From Halolamina pelagica (GTDB lineage Archaea; Halobacteriota; Halobacteria; Halobacteriales; Haloferacaceae), in the NCBI RefSeq assembly GCF_900115675.1, contig NZ_FOXI01000011.1, positions 1 through 64,000 on the forward strand: 64,000 nucleotides of DNA. The letters run 5' to 3'. A program made the translations under genes and the position numbers. The notes beneath the pieces were generated by a model. It was not told the DNA's origin. It saw only the letters and a program-made list of their open reading frames with translations, and did no database searches. How positions within the stretch are numbered: position 1 is the first letter of the stretch; each line of letters opens with the position of its first letter. Positions 50,619 through 59,021 of this stretch are shown in pieces.

Positions 50619-51674
50619 TCAGTCCAGCAGTGCGTCGACGTCGGCGTGCTGGTGGAGCAGCTCCTGCATCATCTCGACGGTCGCTTCGTCGCGCACCCGG
50701 CCCCCGTGGATCAGTGACTCGATCCGCTCGATCGTCGTGATCGTGTCCGACTGAACAGTCAACACCGGCATGCCCTGCTCCTCGGCCTCGCCGAGGATCG
50801 CCCCGGACGGTCGGTGCCCGCCCGTGAGCACGAGACAGTTGACGCCGGGGGCGTCGAGTGCCGCCGCCTGCACGTCCGCCCGGTCCCCGCCCGTGATGAC
50901 GGCCGCGTCCTTCGTCCGCCGGAAGTGACTGAGCGCGCTCTCCCCGCTCATCGCCCCGACGAGGACGCGCTCGATCAGGGCGTCGGTCGCGGCGCCGGTC
51001 AGCGAGTCCGCGCCGAGTTCCGTCGTGAGGTCCGCGACCGTGACGCCGGCCATGGAGCGCTCCCACGGCAGCACGCCCAGGACGGGCACGTCGCGGGACT
51101 CGAGGAACGGCACCACGTCGGTCTCGACCTCGTCGTAGGCGGCACTGGAGACCGCGTTGAACACGACGCCGAGACAGCGCTCGCCCAGGTTCTCGGCGGC
51201 CGCGAGGAGCTGGTCGACGTCGCCGGGTTCCTGGTACCGGGCGACGAGCACCGCCTGGCTGTCCAGCACCTCCGCGATGTCGGCGTCCGTGAGGTCGACG
51301 ACGGCGCCCGTCGCGGGGTCGCCGGCGCCCTCGAGGATCATCGTGTCCTTCCCCTCGGCGAGGCCGTCGAACGCGTCACGCACGCGCTTGCGGAGCGCTG
51401 TGGTGTCCTCCTGGCCGCGGATGGCGCCCGAGATGAACGTCGGGGAGTAGACGACCGGTTCCATCTCGTGCATCGCGGCGTCCAGGTCGAGCAGGTCCCG
51501 CGCGAGCATCGGGTCGGCGTCGAGGGTCTTGCCGACGTTGCTCTGCAGGCGCGTGCCCTTCGGTTTCATGTAGCCCACCGTCGCGCCGCGATCGGCGGCG
51601 AGGCGCGCGAGCGCGAGCGTGACGGCGGTCTTGCCGGTGCCTTCGTCTGTCGAGGTTACGAGTAGCGAGTTCAT
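50619..51674 (-). CDS. phosphotransacetylase-family (BioD-like P-loop plus DRTGG) protein
   Basis: The 351-residue protein starts MNSLLVTSTDEGTGKTAVTL, an extended P-loop as in BioD/CobQ-type AAA_26 domains. The C-terminal half is the DRTGG domain (DLTTELGADSLTGAATDALI; RTKDAAVITGGDRADVQAAA). Bacterial Pta has these two in front of the catalytic phosphotransacetylase domain, which is absent here. It is therefore probably regulatory or ligand-binding. It overlaps the acyl-CoA synthetase gene by four bases, tying it to acetate/acyl-CoA metabolism. Confidence 0.85.
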   Translation of the reverse strand: MNSLLVTSTDEGTGKTAVTLALARLAADRGATVGYMKPKGTRLQSNVGKTLDADPMLARDLLDLDAAMHEMEPVVYSPTFISGAIRGQEDTTALRKRVRDAFDGLAEGKDTMILEGAGDPATGAVVDLTDADIAEVLDSQAVLVARYQEPGDVDQLLAAAENLGERCLGVVFNAVSSAAYDEVETDVVPFLESRDVPVLGVLPWERSMAGVTVADLTTELGADSLTGAATDALIERVLVGAMSGESALSHFRRTKDAAVITGGDRADVQAAALDAPGVNCLVLTGGHRPSGAILGEAEEQGMPVLTVQSDTITTIERIESLIHGGRVRDEATVEMMQELLHQHADVDALLD

Positions 51675-53776
51675 AGCTGGTCTGGATCGATGGTCAGTCG
51701 CACGTCGAGGGCTTGCACGCCGTCGGCGGTGGCGAGCAGGGGGTTCACGTCCAGTTCGAGGATGGCGTCGAAGTCGGTCACGAGCTGGCTCAGCCGCTGG
51801 ATGGCTTCCTCGACGGCCGCCTCGTCAGCCGACGGGCGGCCGCGTGCCCCTCGGAGGAGGGGCGCCGAATCGAGTTCGTCCACCATCTCGCCCGCCTCGC
51901 GGCCGGAGACGGGGGCGATGCGCACGCTCGTGTCCTCGAGCACCTCGACGAAGATGCCGCCGAGGCCGAACAGGAGCAGCGGGCCGAACTGCGGGTCCCG
52001 GTTCATCCCGAGGATTGTCTCCGTTCCCGCCTCGGTGTCGACCATTTCCTGCACCTGCACGCCGAGGATGCTCGCGTCGGGCTGGTAGTTCCGGGCCCGG
52101 GTCATCAGCGTCTCGTAGGTGTCGGCGACGTCCTCCTGGGCGACGCCGACGGCGACGCCGCCGATGTCGGACTTGTGGAGGATGTCCGGGCTGACGATCT
52201 TCATCACCACGTCGCCGTCGATGTCCGCGGCCGCCGATTCGGCGGCATCGGGGTCCTCGACCAGTGCCGAGTCGGGGGTCGGCAGGCCGTACGCGTCGAG
52301 GAGGCCCATCGCCTCCACGCCGAGCCGCCTCGCGCCGCGATCGGCGGCGTCGGTGAGGATCGCGCGGGCCCGCTCCCGGTCGACATCGAACTCCGCGGGG
52401 GCCTCGTAGCTCCGCGCTTCGACGTCCTGCTGGACCGCGAGCGCGTCCAGACTGCTGACGGCCCGGGCCGGGTCGAAGTAGTTCGGGATGCCCGCCTCGC
52501 CGAGGACGTCCGCCGCGGCCTCGGCTCGCTCGCCGCCCATCAGGCACGCGACAACGGGTTTCCCGTGTTCGGCCTGTCGGTCGGCGATGACCGCGGCGAG
52601 CTCCTCGTAGTCGACGATCGCCGTGGGCGCGGAGATGACGATCGCACAGCCCACGTCGTCGTCGGCGAGCACGGTGTCGAGCGCCGTTTCGAAGCGCTCG
52701 ATGTCGGCGTCGCCGATCACGTCGACCGGGTTGTAGATGTTCGCCTCCTCGGGCATCGTCTCCTCGAGCGCCGAGAGCGTGTCGTCGGTGAACGACGCCA
52801 TCGAGAGCTGCGAGTCGCCGACGGCGTCGGTCGCCATCACGCCCGGGCCGCCCGCGTTCGTGACGATCCCCACCTCGTCGCTGTCCGGCATCGGGAGGCC
52901 GTCGAGTGCGCGGGCGTAGTCGAACAGCTCCTGGACGTTCTCCGCGCGGACGACGCCCGCCTGCTCGAACGCCGCCTCGTAGGCCGCCTCGCTCCCCGCG
53001 ATCGTCCCCGTGTGCGAGGACGCGGCGTCGGCGCCGGCCTCGGTCCGCCCGGACTTGACGACGACGACGGGCGTCTCCTGGGTCACCTCCCGAGCCGTGT
53101 CGATGAACGTGCGGCCGTCCGCGACGCCCTCGAGGTAGCCAAGCACCACGTTCGTCGCCGGATCGTCCTGCCAGTGGGTGAGGAAGTCCGACTCGTCCAG
53201 GACGGCCTTGTTCCCGAGCGAGACCACGTCCTTGAACCCGATCCCCTGGTCGTTCGCCCAGTCCAGGACGGCCGTGATGAACGCGCCGGATTGGCTCATG
53301 AACGACAGCGACCCGGGGAGCGCGTTCGACGGGCCGAACGTGGCGTTGAGCCCCTCCGGCGTCGAGAGTACCCCGAGACTGTTCGGGCCGACCAGGTTGA
53401 GGTCGTACTCCGCGGCGACAGCCCGGAGTTCCTGTTCGCGCTGTGCGCCCTCCGACCCGGTCTCGCTGAACCCGGCCGTGATCACCACGACGTTCTTCAC
53501 GCCCGCCTCGCCGGCCTCCCGGACGGCGTCGACGGCGATCGGCGGCGGCACGACGACCACCGCGAGATCGACGGGATCCGGAACCGAGGCGACGTCCGGG
53601 TAGCACGGCTGCCCGAACACGGTGTCGCGACTCGGGTTCACCGGGACCACGTCGCCCGTGAAGTCGGCGAGGTTCTGGATGATGGCGGCCCCGATCGAGC
53701 CCTCACGCTCCGTCGCGCCGATCACGGCGACGCGCTCGGGCGCGAACAGGCCACCTGTGTCTGCCTCCTCGTTCAC
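51671..53776 (-). CDS. acd: acetate-CoA ligase (ADP-forming), fused alpha and beta subunits
   Basis: The 701-residue protein begins with a CoA-binding domain (ERVAVIGATEREGSIGAAII, MSQSGAFITAVLDWANDQGI). Succinyl-CoA-ligase-like domains follow with SSHTGTIAGSEAAYEAAFEQ and IVTNAGGPGVMATDAVGDSQ. A C-terminal ATP-grasp lobe comes last (VVMKIVSPDILHKSDIGGVA, GLGGIFVEVLEDTSVRIAP). In archaea the fused enzyme makes acetate plus ATP from acetyl-CoA and ADP, or activates other acids in reverse. The start at 53776 (MNEEADTGGLFAPERVAVIG) fits the family. Downstream lies the Pta-like gene in one unit. Confidence 0.92.
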   Translation of the reverse strand: MNEEADTGGLFAPERVAVIGATEREGSIGAAIIQNLADFTGDVVPVNPSRDTVFGQPCYPDVASVPDPVDLAVVVVPPPIAVDAVREAGEAGVKNVVVITAGFSETGSEGAQREQELRAVAAEYDLNLVGPNSLGVLSTPEGLNATFGPSNALPGSLSFMSQSGAFITAVLDWANDQGIGFKDVVSLGNKAVLDESDFLTHWQDDPATNVVLGYLEGVADGRTFIDTAREVTQETPVVVVKSGRTEAGADAASSHTGTIAGSEAAYEAAFEQAGVVRAENVQELFDYARALDGLPMPDSDEVGIVTNAGGPGVMATDAVGDSQLSMASFTDDTLSALEETMPEEANIYNPVDVIGDADIERFETALDTVLADDDVGCAIVISAPTAIVDYEELAAVIADRQAEHGKPVVACLMGGERAEAAADVLGEAGIPNYFDPARAVSSLDALAVQQDVEARSYEAPAEFDVDRERARAILTDAADRGARRLGVEAMGLLDAYGLPTPDSALVEDPDAAESAAADIDGDVVMKIVSPDILHKSDIGGVAVGVAQEDVADTYETLMTRARNYQPDASILGVQVQEMVDTEAGTETILGMNRDPQFGPLLLFGLGGIFVEVLEDTSVRIAPVSGREAGEMVDELDSAPLLRGARGRPSADEAAVEEAIQRLSQLVTDFDAILELDVNPLLATADGVQALDVRLTIDPDQL

Positions 53777-53850
53777 GTCGATGGCGTCGCGCCGCCGGCG
53801 CTTAAAACCGACTCCGGGCTCTCACTGGCTGGGAGTCGCCGCAGGCCCCG

Positions 53851-54609
53851 TCAGACCAGCACCGACACGGTGCTGGCCAACGCGATGGCGACGAGCACGC
53901 TGGAGAGCGTGCCGACGAGGAAGTACTCCGCGAACGCCTGTTGCTTGAGCTCCTCGAACCGCGCGATCGACTTCGCCGCCACGACGAGTCCGACCGACCC
54001 CCACAGGCCAGCCACGCCGAGGAAGAGGATGACCCAACGCTCCAAGCTCCCGATGAGCGATCCAGCTTCGAGTTCGTCCTCCGAGTTGGGCGCGGGGTCC
54101 GGATCCGGGAGCACGCCCCGGACGATGGCGTTCCCGCCGTCGTGGGCGAACACGAACGCCGCGAGGTACACCGCCCCGGTGGTCACCTGGGCCCAGGGGA
54201 GTGCGGCCAGCCCACCGACGCCGGCCAGCACCGGCGTGAGCGTCCACGCCGCTGGCTCGACCAGGGTCCACGCACCGAGAATGACGAGCAGATGGGCCAG
54301 TTGATCGGCGAGGAACAGCTGGGCCGAACTCCCTCTCCGCTGTCGGATGCGGGCCGAGACGGCGTCGATGGGGAAGTGCACGACGCCGATCGCGACCACA
54401 GTGAGCGCTGACTCGGCGGTCAACAGGGGGAGGAAGGCGACCACGTGGGCGACGAAGACGATGCCAACGTGGGTGAGCAGCGGCCGGATTCGGTGCTTGG
54501 CCGCCGCGAGTTCGTCCGTCTGGAACGCGAAGTCGCCGAGGACGTGCCCGAGCAGGAGCAGCGAGAGGGCAGTTCCAGCGGGGCCGAGCCCGGTCAGCCA
54601 CCCGCTCAT
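53851..54609 (-). CDS. DUF3307 multi-pass membrane protein
   Basis: The 252-residue protein starts ALSLLLLGHVLGDFAFQTDE, the DUF3307 signature with GDFxxQ. HVGIVFVAHVVAFLPLL, HFPIDAVSARIRQRRGS and LFLADQLAHLLVILGAW follow. Conserved His/Asp residues (HVLGD, HFPID, DQLAH) line the first helices. The C-terminal helices (RWVILFLGVAGLWGSVGLVV, GTLSSVLVAIALASTVSVLV) are less conserved. It overlaps the satD-type gene by four bases. SatD and DUF3307 proteins recur as neighbours in bacteria, as I recall. The protein could be an enzyme or the membrane effector of a signalling pair. Confidence 0.82.
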   Translation of the reverse strand: MSGWLTGLGPAGTALSLLLLGHVLGDFAFQTDELAAAKHRIRPLLTHVGIVFVAHVVAFLPLLTAESALTVVAIGVVHFPIDAVSARIRQRRGSSAQLFLADQLAHLLVILGAWTLVEPAAWTLTPVLAGVGGLAALPWAQVTTGAVYLAAFVFAHDGGNAIVRGVLPDPDPAPNSEDELEAGSLIGSLERWVILFLGVAGLWGSVGLVVAAKSIARFEELKQQAFAEYFLVGTLSSVLVAIALASTVSVLV

Positions 54610-55271
54610 CGTGACTCACCTCCGGGTCGGGTTGCCTCTAACAGCTCGCCCAGCGAGGCCTCGGCGGTGCGGACCTCGTGAACGTGCCCGGCGCTGAGTG
54701 ACTCGCTGACGGTCGACTTCGCGACGTCGTACCGCTTGGCGACGCCCTTCTGGGTCCCCTCCTCGGCGAGGGCCCGGGCGAACTGGGCCTGCCGGTCCGT
54801 CCAGTCCTCACGGAGGCACTGGACCACGTCGAACATCGCGTTGGCGTGACTGTCGCGGGCGCTCGACCAGCCGCCGACGCGGACCCACGCCTCCTCCGCC
54901 TCGGCGTCGTTGATCGCCGCGCGGGCTCGGTGGAAGCACGGGCCGTCCATCCCGATCGCCTGCTCCGGGTTGAGCTGCGTGTCCAGTTCGCCCAGCCCGA
55001 TCCCGAACCGGAGCTTGGCCGGGTGGAACCGGTCGCTGACCGAGACCACCGCGTCGACGGCGACGGCCGCGTCCGTCAGGAGGACTTGGAACTCGTCGCC
55101 CGTCGTGACCGTAAAGCGTGAGGCGATCGCCCGCTCCGGGAGGTCGTGGTTGAGGTCGTTCACGACCTGTTTGAACTCCTGCTGTGCCTCGCTCCGGTCG
55201 GTCAACTCCCGGGAGCCGCGGATGTCGCCGATGACGGCCACGTACTCGGTGTCGTCGGGGTTCTCGGTCAT
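54606..55271 (-). CDS. SatD-family protein with GDIRGSR/GDEF motifs and C-terminal HTH
   Basis: The 221-residue protein has VAVIGDIRGSRELTDR (D16 with G-S-R) and FTVTTGDEFQVLL (D59, E60). These resemble the two acidic metal-binding sites of palm-domain enzymes such as GGDEF and nucleotide cyclases, here as GDEF. PAKLRFGIGLGELDTQL and GPCFHRARAAIN follow. The C-terminus has a helix-turn-helix (EEGTQKGVAKRYDVAKSTVS, 171-190). It leads the DUF3307 gene (start overlap of four bases). Function is not known; a nucleotide-based messenger or a regulator is possible. The start at ATG 55271 is chosen since upstream residues from 55331 are Arg/Lys-rich. Confidence 0.85.
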   Translation of the reverse strand: MTENPDDTEYVAVIGDIRGSRELTDRSEAQQEFKQVVNDLNHDLPERAIASRFTVTTGDEFQVLLTDAAVAVDAVVSVSDRFHPAKLRFGIGLGELDTQLNPEQAIGMDGPCFHRARAAINDAEAEEAWVRVGGWSSARDSHANAMFDVVQCLREDWTDRQAQFARALAEEGTQKGVAKRYDVAKSTVSESLSAGHVHEVRTAEASLGELLEATRPGGESR

Positions 55272-55494
55272 GTGTTCGCCCCGGGTGCCGAACTGGGGTT
55301 GAGTTCGGTGTTTTCGGCGAACCAGCATCAAGATTGTGGCCGCGAGCGAGTTCGGCTACGAGGGCGAACATGGTCCGAGTTCGTCGGAGATGACGAACTA
55401 CTCACAGCCACGACGTGAGACGCAGTGTCGCCTGGGAGTTGCCGAGCGGCAGTTGCCTCCCCCTTGAAGCACTCCCGGTGTCAATTGCTTGCTA

Positions 55495-57645
55495 ATGGCT
55501 GATGATTCCCACGGAAAGGCCGACGGGGCTGACCACAAACATCACGGCGAGGCCGCGGGGAGTGACGACGGCGACGACGAGGGAGACAACGGACACGGCA
55601 GTCACGACGGTCACGATGACCACGGCGGCATGCACGAAGGCCACGAGCAGATGTTTCGGCGGCGCTTTTTCGTCTCGGCGGTCCTGTCCATCCCCGTCCT
55701 CCTGTACAGCGAAACGCTGCAGGAATGGTTCGGCTTCTCCGTCCCCGCGTTCCCGGGGAGCGAATGGATCAACCCGGTGTTCGCCGTCGTCGTCTTCGCG
55801 TACGGTGGGGTCCCGTTCCTCCGGATGGCGGTGCCGGAACTGAAAGACCGGGCACCGGGGATGATGACGCTGATCTCGATGGCCATCTCGGTCGCGTTCG
55901 TCTACAGCCTCGCGACCGTGGTCTTCCCCGAACAGTCGGCGTTCTTCTGGGAGCTCGTGACGCTGATCGACATCATGCTGCTCGGCCACTGGGTCGAGAT
56001 GCGGTCCGTGCGCCGTGCCTCGAGCGCCGTCGACGAGTTGGCGAAGCTGATGCCCGACACCGCCGAGCGGATCACTGACGATGGAGAGACCGAGGAGGTT
56101 CCTGTCAGTGAACTCGCCGAGGGCGACCTCGTGCTCGTCCGGCCGGGCGCGAGTGTCCCTGCTGACGGGATCGTCGAGGAGGGTGATTCGGCCGTCGAAG
56201 AGTCGATGATCACGGGGGAGTCGAAACCGGTCTCGAAGGAGCCCGGCGACGAGGTCATCGGTGGGACGATCAACGGCGACGGCAGTCTTCGCGTCCGCGT
56301 CGGTGCGACGGGCGAGGAGACGACGCTGGCGGGCATCATGCGGCTCGTCGAGGAAGCCCAGCAGAGCAAGTCCCAAACGCAGGTGCTGGCCGACAGAGCG
56401 GCTGGCTGGCTGTTCTACGTGGCCGTCGGGGCGGCAGTCGTGACAGCTATCGCGTGGACGCTCGTGGTCTCGTTCAACGCGACGGTCATCGAGCGCGTCG
56501 TCACGGTGCTCGTCATCGCCTGCCCGCACGCGCTCGGGCTCGCGATCCCGCTCGTGGTCGCGATCAACACGTCACTCGCGGCGCAGAACGGGATGCTCGT
56601 TCGCGACCGGATCGCGATGGAGGAGGCACGGAACCTGGACGCCATCATCTTCGACAAGACGGGGACGCTCACCGAGGGCGAACACGGCGTCGTCGACATG
56701 GCGACCGTCGACGGCGTCGACGCCGAGGACGCACTCGCGCTCGCGGCAGCCGTCGAGAGCGACTCCGAGCACATGATCGCGCGAGCCATCCGCGAGGCCG
56801 CCGACGAGCGGGGCCTCACCCCGCCTGACGCGTCCGGGTTCGAGGCGATCAAAGGCCGGGGCGTCCGCGCGACCGTCGAGGGGGACGAGGTGTACGTCGG
56901 CGGGCCGAACCTGTTGACCCAACTCGATAGTGCGGTCCCCGACCACCTCCAGCGGTTCGCCGACGAAGCCGGGCAGAACGCACAGACGGTGGTGTATCTC
57001 GTTCGTGAGGGGGAGTTGGTTGCTGCGTTCGCGATGGCCGACGTGATCCGCGAGGAGAGCTTCCGCGTCGTCGACGCCCTCCACGATCTGGGTATCGAGG
57101 TCGCGATGCTGACCGGTGACTCCCAGGACGTCGCCACCGCCGTCGCCGACGAACTGGGCATCGACACGGTGTTCGCGGAGGTGCTCCCCGAGGACAAGGA
57201 CGAGAAAGTGCAGGAACTCCAGGATCAGGGGAAGCTCGTGGGGATGGTCGGCGACGGCGTCAACGACGCGCCGGCGTTAACGCGGGCCGATGTCGGTATC
57301 GCGATCGGGAGTGGGACTGACGTCGCGGTCCAGTCGGCCGACGTGATCCTCGTCCAGAACAACCCGCTGGACGTGGTTCGACTCGTCAAACTGAGCACGG
57401 CGAGCTACCGGAAGATGCAGGAGAACATCGTCTGGGCGGCCGGCTACAACGTGTTCGCCCTCCCGCTTGCAGCGGGCGTGTTGGCCCCGATCGGGGTTCT
57501 GCTGTCACCGGCTGTGGGGGCGCTGCTGATGTCGATGAGTACGGTGATCGTCGCGATCAACGCGCAACTGCTTCGCCGGGTGGATCTTTCAGTCCTCGAG
57601 ACCGCAGCGGGCGCATCATCGACGGCGGCCCACGCTGTGGACTGA
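55495..57645 (+). CDS. copB: copper-transporting P-type ATPase, CopB type
   Basis: This is a 716-residue P1B ATPase. The N-terminus is His/Asp-rich ([20 protein letters not shown] and neighbours). [10 protein letters not shown] is the actuator loop. [14 protein letters not shown] carries the CPH motif (343-345) in place of CPC, marking subgroup IB-3 (CopB; Cu2+ or Ag+). [12 protein letters not shown] has the phosphorylated D387; AMLTGDSQD and [20 protein letters not shown] end the P domain. It pumps copper out of the cell with ATP. No copper-responsive regulator is next to it. ATG 55495 is used rather than the TTG at 55489. Confidence 0.95.
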   Translation: MADDSHGKADGADHKHHGEAAGSDDGDDEGDNGHGSHDGHDDHGGMHEGHEQMFRRRFFVSAVLSIPVLLYSETLQEWFGFSVPAFPGSEWINPVFAVVVFAYGGVPFLRMAVPELKDRAPGMMTLISMAISVAFVYSLATVVFPEQSAFFWELVTLIDIMLLGHWVEMRSVRRASSAVDELAKLMPDTAERITDDGETEEVPVSELAEGDLVLVRPGASVPADGIVEEGDSAVEESMITGESKPVSKEPGDEVIGGTINGDGSLRVRVGATGEETTLAGIMRLVEEAQQSKSQTQVLADRAAGWLFYVAVGAAVVTAIAWTLVVSFNATVIERVVTVLVIACPHALGLAIPLVVAINTSLAAQNGMLVRDRIAMEEARNLDAIIFDKTGTLTEGEHGVVDMATVDGVDAEDALALAAAVESDSEHMIARAIREAADERGLTPPDASGFEAIKGRGVRATVEGDEVYVGGPNLLTQLDSAVPDHLQRFADEAGQNAQTVVYLVREGELVAAFAMADVIREESFRVVDALHDLGIEVAMLTGDSQDVATAVADELGIDTVFAEVLPEDKDEKVQELQDQGKLVGMVGDGVNDAPALTRADVGIAIGSGTDVAVQSADVILVQNNPLDVVRLVKLSTASYRKMQENIVWAAGYNVFALPLAAGVLAPIGVLLSPAVGALLMSMSTVIVAINAQLLRRVDLSVLETAAGASSTAAHAVD

Positions 57646-57793
57646 TCGACAGCTGGTGGCCGTTTCGGCTGTCGTCGATTCACAACGGACCGGCCAAGTG
57701 GACGCTTGCGACCCCGATTGCGTTGACTACCGAGACGATCCTGGCGATAGTCCACCGTCGGGAGGCCAAGCGATCCCAAGGGGGACAAGATAG

Positions 57794-58684
57794 ATGCCGG
57801 AGCGCGACACCAGATCCGGTATGCCCTCCAGCCGACGTGTCGCACGCAGTCTGTTGGTCGGCCTCCTCCACGCGGCCGTACTCGTGGCTGTCGCCCTCGA
57901 TCTCGGCTACGCAGTCGGTCCGGCGGAGTACACCGCGGTTGGCTTGCTGTGGCGCTATGGTGGACTCGTGGTCGTCGCCGCCCTGCCGGTATGGCTCGCG
58001 CTTCGCTTCCGGCTCGTCGTTCCGCTGCTGGCACTCGTAGTCACGACCGGCTACGTCCTCGGAATGGAGCTCACGCCACCCGGGCCGACGTTCCGCGACG
58101 TCGCCGAACTCGAACGCCTCGACGAACCGACCGGCATCATGGTCGTCGAGAACGGGCTGTACATCGTGCGCTACATGGTGAACGCCTCGGTCTGGCTCGT
58201 CGGGTTCCTGTTCGCCGGGCTGGTCGAAGCCGTCAGTCGGACCGACTGGCGACGGCTGCCCGCCGCCCTTGCCTTGCCGGACTGGCTCTCCCCACCCGTC
58301 TCTCGACGGCAGGCCGCGGGTGTCGCCGCCGTGGGTGGGCTACTCCACCTCGTCGTGATGGTGTGGTTCGCTCGGCGACTCGGTGTGACTATGACGGGTG
58401 GCTACGAGTGGGTGCTCTATACAGTCAGTACGCTCGGGATGTGGCTTCTCGCGGCGGTGCCACTCTACCTGCTCGTCCGGTACCGATTAGTCGTGCCCGC
58501 GACGCTGCTCACCGGCTTCATCTTCCTCGACGTTCGATCGGAGTTTGCTGCGAGCGTCGATGGCGCCCACGCACTCTACTTCGGTGCGTGGTTCCTCTTT
58601 CTCGCGATCGTCCTTGTCGGGGGTGTGGTGGAGTATGGACTGCGTCGGCTCGATCTCGTGGGTCGCATTACGGAGCGTCGGTGA
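57794..58684 (+). CDS. hypothetical membrane protein, about eight helices
   Basis: The 296-residue protein has hydrophobic segments LLVGLLHAAVLVAVALDLGY, WRYGGLVVVAALPVWLALRF, LLALVVTTGYVLGMELT, YMVNASVWLVGFLFAGLVEA, and others after a loop (SRTDWRRLPAALALPDWL). There is internal similarity between the parts starting RRVARSLLVGLL and RRQAAGVAAVGGLL, suggesting a duplication of a four-helix unit. I recognise no named family. Start ATG 57794. It stands after copB (148 bases) and may share its transcript. Confidence 0.6.
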   Translation: MPERDTRSGMPSSRRVARSLLVGLLHAAVLVAVALDLGYAVGPAEYTAVGLLWRYGGLVVVAALPVWLALRFRLVVPLLALVVTTGYVLGMELTPPGPTFRDVAELERLDEPTGIMVVENGLYIVRYMVNASVWLVGFLFAGLVEAVSRTDWRRLPAALALPDWLSPPVSRRQAAGVAAVGGLLHLVVMVWFARRLGVTMTGGYEWVLYTVSTLGMWLLAAVPLYLLVRYRLVVPATLLTGFIFLDVRSEFAASVDGAHALYFGAWFLFLAIVLVGGVVEYGLRRLDLVGRITERR

Positions 58685-59021
58685 CTCGTCGCGCGGTTTG
58701 TAGACTCTTGGACGCCTCTTGATTTCTGCAGACTCACCGACTCTGGGTCATCTGGACTGCCTGACGGGACGAAACGCGCCAGTTCGGAGTTTCGGACGCT
58801 GTCCAGAAGTGATCGATTTCGGTGTGGGGCCAGCTAGGAACCGTTTGTCGCGTTCCAGCCGGTAAGCGGTCGGACCCGATAGCGGTGCTGAACCGCCGGC
58901 TCAGGCACCGCTTGAACCGACCCCAATCTCGCCATGAGTTCTCACAAGCGACCCAATACTACCCATAGGCATTCACACATGATCCACTAACGATGCTACG
59001 TCGACGGCGGTGGTCTGGCGG
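58685..59021. other. 337-base intergenic region ahead of the surface-protein gene
   Basis: I see no coding frame, tRNA or strong repeat. Sequence near 58955-58970 (CCAATACTACCCATA) is AT-richer and may hold the promoter. The GC content falls toward the surface-protein start. Confidence 0.4.
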
